Assembly (NCBI GenBank): GCA_937916405.1
Contig: CALFUF010000032.1
Span: forward strand, 1 to 21,015
Origin: an uncultured Prevotella sp.
Lineage (GTDB): Bacteria > Bacteroidota > Bacteroidia > Bacteroidales > Bacteroidaceae
DNA length: 21,015 nucleotides
Direction of reading: 5' to 3'
The notes beneath the pieces were generated by a model. The model was not told the origin of the DNA, made no database searches, and was given only the letters and a program-made list of their open reading frames with translations. Positions within the stretch are counted from its first letter, which is position 1, and each line of letters starts with the position of its first letter. Positions 13,450 to 20,646 of this stretch are shown piece after piece. Made by a program: the position numbers and the translations under genes.

Positions 13450-14376
13450 TTAATCAACAGAGACATCAGTTAAATCAACCAAGCCACTAATAACATTGCT
13501 CTGACGGCGTAGGATGCAGTCACGAAGCTCATCCATGTCAATGCCCCATGTATCCAACATATAGGCACGTACGATATCCAGCTTCTGCTCAATGAGCGCA
13601 CGCCCCGTCTCAGTCTGGTTGGGGTCTTCGCTCCATTTTGCATTGGCAGCAGCCATCTGAGCATCCCACCACTCAGCACTGTGGGTCACATACTCAGACA
13701 TCATCTCTGCAAAGTCCTCGCGAGCTTCTGTCTGGGCGTAGGCTGAGATAAATCCACGTTTCAGATAGGCACTATTGTAAGGCTCAGAGAACTGGTTGTC
13801 GTTCACATAAGAGTTCGGTGTCACCTGTGTGAATGATGTCGGATAGTCACGAGTCTGGTTCAGAATGTGCGTGAACTCGTGGTGAATGGTCTTGATATAA
13901 TAATGGTTCAACTCATCAGCACTTCCAAGATGAGATTTTAACTCATTAATACCCGCAAGCAGGATTTTCTTACCACCCTCGGCTGTACCCAGAATATAAG
14001 AACCATTGTTACGATACTCCCAAGTACCAATCAGATAGAACATTTTGGGGAAGTAGGCGCGAGTAAAGTCGATGCCAGCCACCTCGTTATAGGTCTCCAC
14101 ACAAAGATACTTCACCAAATGAGCCATAATGATAGAACAATCCATATCGGCAGGAACAGTGTAGTAGTTGTAGTCACTCTCAATCTCCTCATAACGATAC
14201 TTGAAGTCGATGTTATAGGGATTGCGATAATTTGCCTCCAGCCACTTGTCGAATTCATTCTGTTGGTAGCTGTCTGCCGTGATAACACTCTCACTCTTAA
14301 TCTCATCCTTATCACAGGAGATAAGAGTCAGTGTCATCATAATCAATGGCAATATATATAATATATTCTTTTTCAT
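13450..14376 (-). CDS. Putative zinc-binding metallopeptidase lipoprotein (Mx1-like)
   Basis: A 308-aa lipoprotein with lipobox LISC (Cys21) followed by DKDE. The zinc motif HHEFTH gives His166, Glu167 and His170; the family's third ligand is probably Glu220 in EAREDFAEMMSEY. These features match the putative zinc-binding metallopeptidases (Mx1-type) that regularly accompany DUF4302 proteins in SusCD operons. It starts 9 nt after the susD-like stop and is followed 12 nt later by the DUF4302 gene. Likely role: trimming proteins or peptides at the outer membrane before import by SusCD. Catalytic activity has not been shown for most members, so the enzyme call is from motif only. Confidence 0.85.
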   Translation of the reverse strand: MKKNILYILPLIMMTLTLISCDKDEIKSESVITADSYQQNEFDKWLEANYRNPYNIDFKYRYEEIESDYNYYTVPADMDCSIIMAHLVKYLCVETYNEVAGIDFTRAYFPKMFYLIGTWEYRNNGSYILGTAEGGKKILLAGINELKSHLGSADELNHYYIKTIHHEFTHILNQTRDYPTSFTQVTPNSYVNDNQFSEPYNSAYLKRGFISAYAQTEAREDFAEMMSEYVTHSAEWWDAQMAAANAKWSEDPNQTETGRALIEQKLDIVRAYMLDTWGIDMDELRDCILRRQSNVISGLVDLTDVSVD

Positions 14377-14385
14377 AACTTAGTC

Positions 14386-16038
14386 TTAATCTTTAATAAG
14401 GAAATTGTCAGGTATCAAAGCCCCATCGGTGTCATCACTGGAATCAGGACGCGGGTTAGGCGTATAACCTGCCTCACGAACCTTCTGAGGAATTTGAATG
14501 GCACGACGAACATCATCAACTTTCAGCCAGTCTGTAATCTTAAGAGGATTGCCGGAACCATCCATCGTACGACGAGGAATTTCAATTCCCCAACGCTTGA
14601 TGTCGAACCAACGCAGACCAATATGTAGTGTTTCATAACGACGAACTGCAAGAATCAACTGTATCAGATTCTCCTGCTCAGAGCCTTCTTCGTCAATCGT
14701 AAACTTAGGATGCAGATGCTTCTTCAGAGTTGAAGCCATTCCGGTTTCGTCATCATAAGAATACGCCATTGCTCCAACGTAATTTTCCACAACATCTTTG
14801 GTAACAACAAAGTTCTGGAAATTGACAGTCACTGTATTCTGCACCCAAGTAGTCAGGTCGTCGTAAGCTTTGTCATATTGTTTCAGCAACGCATAAGCTT
14901 CGGCACGGTTAGTGAGCACCTCGTCAGCAGTAAAAGCACTGTAAACGGCATGATAATAACCTATCTGTGCTACAGGGTCAGTATACTCAAAGAGGGCAGG
15001 CACTGTCCATCTCAACCAAACGTTCAAGTTGGTTCCTGAATAACGTGCCACCTGAGCGAGATAGGAAGCGTAGGTACCACGCCACATAGCGGCAATTGCA
15101 GAAATATCCTCATTTGTACCGATGTAGGCATTGTGAGAATAACGCTTACCTGTATAATATGGACCACATAACACACCCTGTTTCGAATAACTTGTCAGCA
15201 TCAGCAGGTTGTCACTCTGGGTGGCGTTGATATAGTACTGTGATACCACATCCGGGTCGCGTGAAAGAGAGGCGATGTGCTGATTGTTACGGATCATAGT
15301 CTTGGGATTAGTACCCAAAACCTTATTGGCATACTCAATCACCTTGTCATATTTCTCGTAATAGAGATAGAAACGAGTAGCGAAAGCATAGGCAGCCAAC
15401 TTATTGAAGTGGTACTTAGGAACATCGTAGTAGCTGTCCCCAACGTAAGGCAGGGCAGCCTCCAGGTCCTCAGCTATGTGCTTGTAGTTCTCATGAACGG
15501 TCTCACGCTCGTATTGTGGGTTTAGCTCCTTCTCACTGGCAGTAACGTAAGAAACACCAATGGCATCAGGATCGTTAGCATTATAGTGCATGGCGAATAC
15601 ATTGACCAACATGAAGTGAGCATAGGCACGACAGAGCAAAGCCTCTGCTTCCATTTCTTTCAGGGTAGTAGTTGTCGCACCACCCATTGACTCAATACCT
15701 TCCAAGGCTACATTGGCAGTCTCAATGCACTGATAGAGATCCATCCAGTAACTCTCTGGATCCTGGTTGTCTGTCTCTGTGACATCCATCCAACTATATA
15801 CTTGATCTAAGAAACGGTCAGTATAAGGGTTGTTGGCACCCATATCGTCCACATTATCAGAAGCATACTCTGTGAATGCCATGTGGTCATGGGTCGGATA
15901 AGCTGCTACCAACAGTTTCTGAACCTTCTCAACCGTATTAGCCTCGGTACGGTTATCGGGCAACTTGTCAAGGAAATCGTTGCACGATGTTAGTCCCATG
16001 CCCAAGGCAATGATGGATAATCCAATATATTTCTTCAT
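14386..16038 (-). CDS. RagB/SusD family nutrient-binding outer membrane lipoprotein
   Basis: A 550-aa SusD-type lipoprotein. Lipobox LTSC (Cys19) is followed by NDFLDKLPDNR, the typical SusD start. Helical TPR-like segments are visible (EALLCRAYAHFMLVNVFA; AAYAFATRFYLYYEKYDKVIEYANKVL), and the C-terminus carries the family pattern RRYETLHIGLRWFDIKRWGI followed by IPQKVREAGYTPNPRPD. It acts as the lid over the SusC barrel and binds the nutrient. It lies 41 nt after the SusC stop and 9 nt before the metallopeptidase gene. The zinc-peptidase neighbour suggests a RagAB-like peptide or protein-derived ligand rather than glycan, which is inference; no glycoside hydrolase is present in the window. 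Confidence 0.95.
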   Translation of the reverse strand: MKKYIGLSIIALGMGLTSCNDFLDKLPDNRTEANTVEKVQKLLVAAYPTHDHMAFTEYASDNVDDMGANNPYTDRFLDQVYSWMDVTETDNQDPESYWMDLYQCIETANVALEGIESMGGATTTTLKEMEAEALLCRAYAHFMLVNVFAMHYNANDPDAIGVSYVTASEKELNPQYERETVHENYKHIAEDLEAALPYVGDSYYDVPKYHFNKLAAYAFATRFYLYYEKYDKVIEYANKVLGTNPKTMIRNNQHIASLSRDPDVVSQYYINATQSDNLLMLTSYSKQGVLCGPYYTGKRYSHNAYIGTNEDISAIAAMWRGTYASYLAQVARYSGTNLNVWLRWTVPALFEYTDPVAQIGYYHAVYSAFTADEVLTNRAEAYALLKQYDKAYDDLTTWVQNTVTVNFQNFVVTKDVVENYVGAMAYSYDDETGMASTLKKHLHPKFTIDEEGSEQENLIQLILAVRRYETLHIGLRWFDIKRWGIEIPRRTMDGSGNPLKITDWLKVDDVRRAIQIPQKVREAGYTPNPRPDSSDDTDGALIPDNFLIKD

Positions 16039-16079
16039 AATCTTCTTTTTTTTACCTTTTTCTTTTTTTCCTTCATATT

Positions 16080-19000
16080 TTACAGTCCCAGACGGAGTGT
16101 CAATGTGAACTGCTTAGGCATAGGAACGGCAACACCACCAGTGTTAAAGAACTCTGGATCCTGACCGTTCAGCTTTTTATCAGCATAAATCAGGAACAAG
16201 TTGGTTGCCTGCAACTTCAGTGAGAGATTGTTCAATTTCAACGGAGCAATCAGTTTCTTCGGGAAGTCATAACCGATGGAAATTTCCTTCATACGGATGA
16301 AATCACCTTTGGCAATACGCTCAGTAGAGTAGTTATAAGCATTGTATGCATAGCTTAGGTCTGAGTCGTTCCGGTTCTGACGGCTTGAAGCGATAACAGG
16401 AATAGTCGTTGTTTTCTCGTCACCAGGAACCATCCAGCGGTTGGCAAACTCCTTCGGCATAGAGTTCAGGTCGTTATACTCGTTCTTGAAGACAGGATCC
16501 AGACGAACGACATTTCCGAAGCTATAAGTAATAAATACGTTCAGCGTGAAGTTCTTGTACTTGAACAAGTTTCCAAAAGACCCCGTATCAGTAGGATCTA
16601 CGGAACCGCTATACTCAAGGAAGCCAAGTTTCTCCTTATCCTGCGTCTGGAAATAAATACCTGTAGTGGTGATATTTCCATCCTGATCGAGGAAAGTAGG
16701 AAGACCCTCGTCGTTCAGTCCCTTGAAGGGGATGGAGAACAGAGAGCGTACTGGATAGCCCTCAAGGGCGAAACCAGTGCCAGATACCAAGTCAATCACA
16801 CGCTGGTTGTTCTCCAGTTCTGTTACCTCGTTATGGGTATGTGAGTAGATGAAATTGGTTGTCCAACTGAAATCCTTAGTCTTGATGTTGGTAGTACTCA
16901 ACGAGATTTCCACACCACGTGACTTCATGGAGGCTACGTTACCGTATTTCTGACCACCCATCTGGGTGTTCACAATACCAATCAAGTCATAGTTGTTACG
17001 CTTATACCAGTCGAGCTCGAAGTTAATGCGATTGTTCAAGAAACCTAACTGCAAACCGAGGTTAAACTCGTGCTTCTTCTCGAAAGTCAGCTCACCATTG
17101 GCGCGATCACTCTCCTGCAGTCCGCTTTCACGAAGACCAGCAGAGGGACGCCATGGGTTGTAGCTTTTGATAACCGGCAGAGAGTTCGTCACCCAAGAAG
17201 GACCGCTCTCAGCAGTCAATGAGTAAGAAGCCTTCAATGTCGCTGTAGTCAGTACATTCTTGAAAGTCTTCTGGAACCAAGGCTCCTCATGGGCATTCCA
17301 TGCTCCAGATACGTTCCAAGTAGGCAACCAGCGGGCACTGGTAGCTCTACCAAGTTTGTTAGTACCCTCATAACGGAGAGTTCCATTGATAGTATATCGT
17401 CCCTTATAAGAATAGGTGGCGGTACCAAAGAAAGCGGCTCGACGCTCATGGGTATTGCTCAGTGTGAAATAGTCGGAGTTTTCTTCTGCACCCTTTTTGA
17501 ATACCATATAAGCATAGTTGGGAATCTCACCCAATGAGTATTGCATACCCCAGCCACGGAACCAGTCTGCGGTGCGGTCGATGTTGTTCACCTCCATACC
17601 ACCATACAGATTAACAATATGGTCGTTGGCATATACATCATTATAGGCAGCGGTGAAACGGAAATCCCAAGCGCTCATCTTATTGGTGGTCTTGTTCATG
17701 ATACCACCATAGGGCAATATGGTTACAGGAATCGCAAACTGGTCGTCTGGGTCTGTATAAAGGAATGGGTTGGCATCACGAATAGCGGTAGTACCCATAG
17801 AACGATATGCGTTTGCCTGGTTAGAATCGTCAGCAATTGTATGGTTTTGAGTAGATTGATTGAACTTAAAAGCACCTAACACACCAATCTCAATTTTCTG
17901 GATGGGCTTGTATTTTAATTCACCTTGTACACGAATGTCAAAAATGTCAAGGTCGATGTAGTTGTTGTCCAATTCATGCAGGATGTTGAATGGAGCATAG
18001 TTACGGGTATAGAACGTATTAACATCCAAGGCACGAGAGGTGTTCAACGCATAAGAATAGGGGTTGATATCGAAAGAGCGATGTACCTCACCTGATACAA
18101 CATCTGTCTCTGCCGACAAGGTACCAGGTGCCTTCTGCTTACGATAGCTGGCATTGGCAATCATATTGAATGTCAACTTCTTCGAGATATTGAACGTATT
18201 GTTCAGGTTAGCGGTATAACGCTCCACCTTAGACTGCTTCGTCCAACCTGGGTCGAACATAGCGGATACAGAAGCATAGGTCTGGGCACGATCCGTACCA
18301 GTAGAAATACTGATAGAATGGTTGTGCTGGATAGAGTTAGAGAACAACTCGTCGAACCAGTCCGTATTACGATACTCTGCCTGACGCAGATAGTCTGCAC
18401 GAGCCTCAGCGGTATTAGGTAAGCCATATTGACCTGTTACTGAGTCATACTGACCCAACAACTGATACATCTTACCATAGACACCACTACTTGCTGCATT
18501 GGAGGTCTCAGCGTAGTTCAGGTAACCCTTTTGCTGCATCTCCTGATAGATAGACATCTGATCCTGAGAGTTCATGATGTTGAAGGTTGAGTAACTGGGC
18601 TTCAGACGCATGGTGTACTCACCAGTGTAGTTGATGCGAGCCTGTCCAGCCTTACCTTTCTTGGTGGTAATGACAATCACACCAGCCATGGCGCGGGCAC
18701 CATAGATAGAGGTCGCACTACCGTCTTTCAGAATATCAAAAGTCTCAATATCATCTGAGTTCAGACCTGCGATAGCAGAAGAAATCAGGGTATTTGCATC
18801 ACCAGAAGAAAGCTCATCGGCACTTACGTCCGTCACATCCTCCATGATGACACCATCAACGACCCACAGGGGCTTTGAGTTACCATAGATAGAGGTAGCA
18901 CCACGTACACGAATCTTCGGGGCTGTACCGAAAGTACCTGTCACATTCTGCACAGACACACCGGCTGCACGACCCTCCAAAGAACGTGAGATATCAGCCA

Positions 19001-19391
19001 TACCGTCAATCTTTGCATCTGAAGCACTAATTTTGGTTGAAGAACCAGTGAACAGACGTTTGTCCACTTTCTGCATACCCGTTACAACGACCTCTTCAAG
19101 GGCTGCACTGGGCTGCAAGGTGACCGTCATACCATTTTTAGGAGTCAAGGTCTGAGTCTCCATACCAATAAAGCTCACTACAATCTTCTTACCCGAAGGT
19201 ACGTTGATTACGAAGTGACCATCGGCATCTGTCACTGTACCAGCTTTCTGTCCCTGTACCAAGACGGTGGCACCGATAATGGGCTCATTGTCTTCTCCAG
19301 AGATAACGGTACCAGTAACTTTAGTTTGTGCCATCGCCAGTCCCAAACTCAGGAATAGGCAGGCAAAAAACATCGTTAGTCTTTTTTCCAT
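16080..19391 (-). CDS. SusC/RagA family TonB-linked outer membrane protein
   Basis: A 1103-aa TonB-dependent transporter. Signal peptide about 1-22 (ends LAMAQT), carboxypeptidase-regulatory-like domain (about 23-95, GTVISGEDNEPIIGATVLVQ), TonB box region EEVVVTG, plug domain with VRVRG/IRVRGATSIYG-type motif and the SusC hallmark DILKDGSATSIYGARAMAGV, then a long 22-strand-type barrel ending in TLRLGL. The frame extends to a GTG at 19397, but ATG 19391 preceded by an AAGAGAG-like sequence is the better start. First gene of a five-gene operon with a roughly 100-nt leader containing a GC-rich hairpin. Imports the ligand handed over by the SusD partner using TonB energy. Confidence 0.96.
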   Translation of the reverse strand: MEKRLTMFFACLFLSLGLAMAQTKVTGTVISGEDNEPIIGATVLVQGQKAGTVTDADGHFVINVPSGKKIVVSFIGMETQTLTPKNGMTVTLQPSAALEEVVVTGMQKVDKRLFTGSSTKISASDAKIDGMADISRSLEGRAAGVSVQNVTGTFGTAPKIRVRGATSIYGNSKPLWVVDGVIMEDVTDVSADELSSGDANTLISSAIAGLNSDDIETFDILKDGSATSIYGARAMAGVIVITTKKGKAGQARINYTGEYTMRLKPSYSTFNIMNSQDQMSIYQEMQQKGYLNYAETSNAASSGVYGKMYQLLGQYDSVTGQYGLPNTAEARADYLRQAEYRNTDWFDELFSNSIQHNHSISISTGTDRAQTYASVSAMFDPGWTKQSKVERYTANLNNTFNISKKLTFNMIANASYRKQKAPGTLSAETDVVSGEVHRSFDINPYSYALNTSRALDVNTFYTRNYAPFNILHELDNNYIDLDIFDIRVQGELKYKPIQKIEIGVLGAFKFNQSTQNHTIADDSNQANAYRSMGTTAIRDANPFLYTDPDDQFAIPVTILPYGGIMNKTTNKMSAWDFRFTAAYNDVYANDHIVNLYGGMEVNNIDRTADWFRGWGMQYSLGEIPNYAYMVFKKGAEENSDYFTLSNTHERRAAFFGTATYSYKGRYTINGTLRYEGTNKLGRATSARWLPTWNVSGAWNAHEEPWFQKTFKNVLTTATLKASYSLTAESGPSWVTNSLPVIKSYNPWRPSAGLRESGLQESDRANGELTFEKKHEFNLGLQLGFLNNRINFELDWYKRNNYDLIGIVNTQMGGQKYGNVASMKSRGVEISLSTTNIKTKDFSWTTNFIYSHTHNEVTELENNQRVIDLVSGTGFALEGYPVRSLFSIPFKGLNDEGLPTFLDQDGNITTTGIYFQTQDKEKLGFLEYSGSVDPTDTGSFGNLFKYKNFTLNVFITYSFGNVVRLDPVFKNEYNDLNSMPKEFANRWMVPGDEKTTTIPVIASSRQNRNDSDLSYAYNAYNYSTERIAKGDFIRMKEISIGYDFPKKLIAPLKLNNLSLKLQATNLFLIYADKKLNGQDPEFFNTGGVAVPMPKQFTLTLRLGL

Positions 19392-19458
19392 AAACACTCT
19401 CTTGATTGTTATTAAATTGTTAATTTATACTTATTTTCCAGTTATTTGTAGTATTTTT

Positions 19459-19485
19459 GCCGACACCTCCCCGCGCGAGGTCGGC
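19459..19485 (-). promoter_or_regulatory. GC-rich leader hairpin upstream of SusC
   Basis: GCCGAC (19459-19464) pairs with GTCGGC (19480-19485), with an inner CTC/GAG pairing and a C/G-rich loop. It lies within the predicted SusC leader, about 70-95 nt before ATG 19391, in strongly AT-rich surroundings. No T-tract follows on the minus strand, so it is not a simple terminator. A leader RNA element or protein site is possible. Confidence 0.55.
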
Positions 19486-19498
19486 ACACAAGATTTTG

Positions 19499-19530
19499 CA
19501 AAAATACAACAATTATTCACAATTGGCAAA
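19499..19530 (-). promoter_or_regulatory. Promoter of SusCD operon
   Basis: TTTG (19527-19530), exactly 20 nt, then TATTTTTG (19499-19506) on the minus strand, fitting the Bacteroidetes consensus at both boxes. It predicts a start near 19492 and a leader of about 100 nt. Confidence 0.8.
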
Positions 19531-19635
19531 TAAATTTTATGAAAATTCTCATTTTGACTCAAAAATTTAACAATTAAGCCGTTTTACCTTCCTAATTCAT
19601 GTGATTTGCACCCAAAAACTTGCAATTTGTTAATA

Positions 19636-19677
19636 GAGGTAAGAGGTGAGGGGTGAGAGGTAAGAGGTGAGAGGGGA
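19636..19677. repeat. Purine-only heptamer array, six units
   Basis: Six successive 7-mers: GAGGTAA, GAGGTGA, GGGGTGA, GAGGTAA, GAGGTGA, GAGGGGA. A 15-bp stretch repeats exactly at 21-bp spacing (19636-19650, 19657-19671). The plus strand is G-rich and nearly pure purine plus T. No function is assigned. Confidence 0.9.
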
Positions 19678-19738
19678 GTATATAATAATAAGGTACGCGC
19701 GAGAATTTCTTTTGAAACCTCCAAACAAAAGCAAACAA

Positions 19739-19805
19739 AAATTGGGAAGCCTCGTCATGAGGCATCCCGATTTGTATAGATCAAAAGAGGGGATTAGTTG
19801 TTCTC
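19739..19805 (-). repeat. 67-bp 3'-end/terminator repeat, copy 1
   Basis: Matches 20580-20646 at 64 of 67 positions, direct orientation, 841 bp apart. In minus-strand order it covers the last codons (GAG AAC ..C TAA) of the HEPN gene, the 3' untranslated stretch and the terminator hairpin. Confidence 0.95.
19740..19772 (-). terminator. Terminator of HEPN/MNT operon
   Basis: A 14-bp stem (19740-19753 with 19759-19772; one G-U, one mismatch) and loop GTCAT, followed on the minus strand by TTTTTGTTTG. It lies about 21 nt after the HEPN stop. Confidence 0.85.
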
Positions 19806-20198
19806 CCTTATATAATTTGAAACTTTAGCAATTAGATTTTTCGCAGGTAATATCATAGGTTCTATTTCTTGCTGAGTTGCATCATATGAGCAATTATAGT
19901 CACTATTATTTCTCATGGTCTGCAGGTCGGAATACAATCTTCCATCTTCTGAAGCAAACAGCCCAGTACGTATGTAATAGTTGCCGAAAAGTGCGATGAC
20001 ACCTCTATGGGTATTCACAGGATGACCATCGTTAATCAACAAAGCATTAACAGCGTGAAAAACTGCATAATATAGCCTGTTGGCAATATTATCCCAATAA
20101 CCCAATCTCTGTAATTCTGGAATTTGTGCCATCGTGTTGACAGCTTTTTCCAGTTCGAGATTCACAATAATCCTACGTTCGTCATCACTTAAACTCAT
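19794..20198 (-). CDS. HEPN domain protein (toxin-type partner of MNT)
   Basis: A 134-aa all-helical HEPN protein of the COG1895-like group. The second helix NRLYYAVFHAVNALLI is the family signature. The motif helix carries TMRNNSDYN, with Arg96, Asp100 and Tyr101 in place of the RX4-6H ribonuclease motif of the HepT type; many COG1895 members show this R..ADY form. Its ATG overlaps the TGA of the upstream nucleotidyltransferase gene (ATGA), the standard order antitoxin-first arrangement for MntA/HepT-like modules. Because the catalytic His is absent, RNase activity is uncertain. The last three codons and the following terminator are part of a 67-bp repeat also found at the end of the neighbouring gene. 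Confidence 0.88.
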   Translation of the reverse strand: MSLSDDERRIIVNLELEKAVNTMAQIPELQRLGYWDNIANRLYYAVFHAVNALLINDGHPVNTHRGVIALFGNYYIRTGLFASEDGRLYSDLQTMRNNSDYNCSYDATQQEIEPMILPAKNLIAKVSNYIRENN

Positions 20199-20509
20199 AA
20201 TATTACTATTTTATCTCGCTCAACATTTTTGTAATATGGAAGGTAAGACCAAGATTTCCACTGTGTCTTTGTATATAGTGAGGGACTCAAATCTTCACCT
20301 ATTTCCCACCCAAGTTGTCGGAAAGGGTATGCGACACCATAATCCGATGCTTCTAGAGACTGTTTGTCGAGTAAAATCAGTAAGTCCCAATCCGAACCAG
20401 CATGAGCGTCTCCACGCGCTCTAGATCCATATAAAAGTAAAGAACTTTGTGGAGGCAACGTGTTCATTGCCACATTTCTGATTTTATTGATGACATCTTT
20501 CTGCTCCAT
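20195..20509 (-). CDS. Minimal nucleotidyltransferase (MNT), antitoxin-type
   Basis: A 104-aa protein of the DNA polymerase beta superfamily. The active-site pattern is complete for the first two metals: GSRARG (Gly28, Ser29) and SDWDL (Asp40, Asp42). The third carboxylate is less clear; Glu68 in WEIGEDLSP is the best candidate. In MntA/HepT pairs this enzyme adds AMP to a Tyr of the HEPN protein and silences it; here Tyr101 of the partner is a possible target. It is first in a two-gene operon with its own promoter (20530-20561) and overlaps the HEPN gene by 4 nt. Confidence 0.9.
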   Translation of the reverse strand: MEQKDVINKIRNVAMNTLPPQSSLLLYGSRARGDAHAGSDWDLLILLDKQSLEASDYGVAYPFRQLGWEIGEDLSPSLYTKTQWKSWSYLPYYKNVERDKIVIL

Positions 20510-20529
20510 ATAGTGATACTATTATGCCG

Positions 20530-20561
20530 CAAAAATAAGCATTATTCTCCAAACTTCCAAA
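20530..20561 (-). promoter_or_regulatory. Promoter of MNT/HEPN operon
   Basis: TTTG (20558-20561), 20 nt, TATTTTTG (20530-20537) on the minus strand; predicted start near 20523, ATG at 20509. Confidence 0.78.
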
Positions 20562-20588
20562 GGAATTGCAGGAAAAAGTAAATCGGGA
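20535..20588. repeat. Dispersed spacer repeat, copy B
   Basis: Counterpart of 5832-5884 (47 of 53 positions, one gap). Here it contains the -33 box and part of the -7 box of the MNT/HEPN promoter and runs into the foot of the next terminator. Confidence 0.75.
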
Positions 20589-20614
20589 AGCCTCGTCATG
20601 AGGTATCCCGATTT
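20580..20614 (-). terminator. Terminator of the gene entering from the right edge
   Basis: A 15-bp stem (20580-20594 with 20600-20614, one mismatch) with loop GTCAT, about 20 nt after the stop of the partial gene. On the minus strand the stem ends in GATTT followed by ACTTTTTCC. Confidence 0.85.
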
Positions 20615-20646
20615 GTATAGATCAAAAGAGGGGATTAGTCGTTCTC
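20580..20646 (-). repeat. 67-bp 3'-end/terminator repeat, copy 2
   Basis: Partner of 19739-19805 (three mismatches). It covers the last codons (GAG AAC GAC TAA) of the partial right-edge gene, its 3' untranslated stretch and terminator. Confidence 0.95.

Larger units (their letters stand above)
19392..19793. other. 402-bp intergenic region before SusC
   Basis: No credible gene is seen. It holds the SusC promoter and structured leader (19392-19530), AT-rich DNA with no recognised signal (19531-19635), a six-unit purine heptamer array (19636-19677), a short CAAACAAAA direct repeat near 19724-19740, and the terminator of the HEPN/MNT operon (19740-19772). Confidence 0.8.

Noticed and set aside
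19452..19459. Plus-strand TATTTTTG as a second promoter
   Set aside because: No TTTG box at the right distance upstream and no plus-strand gene downstream; it is one arm of the inverted repeat.
19636..19677. Heptamer array as a CRISPR or iteron origin
   Set aside because: Units are contiguous 7-mers with no spacers, and there are no cas or replication genes nearby.
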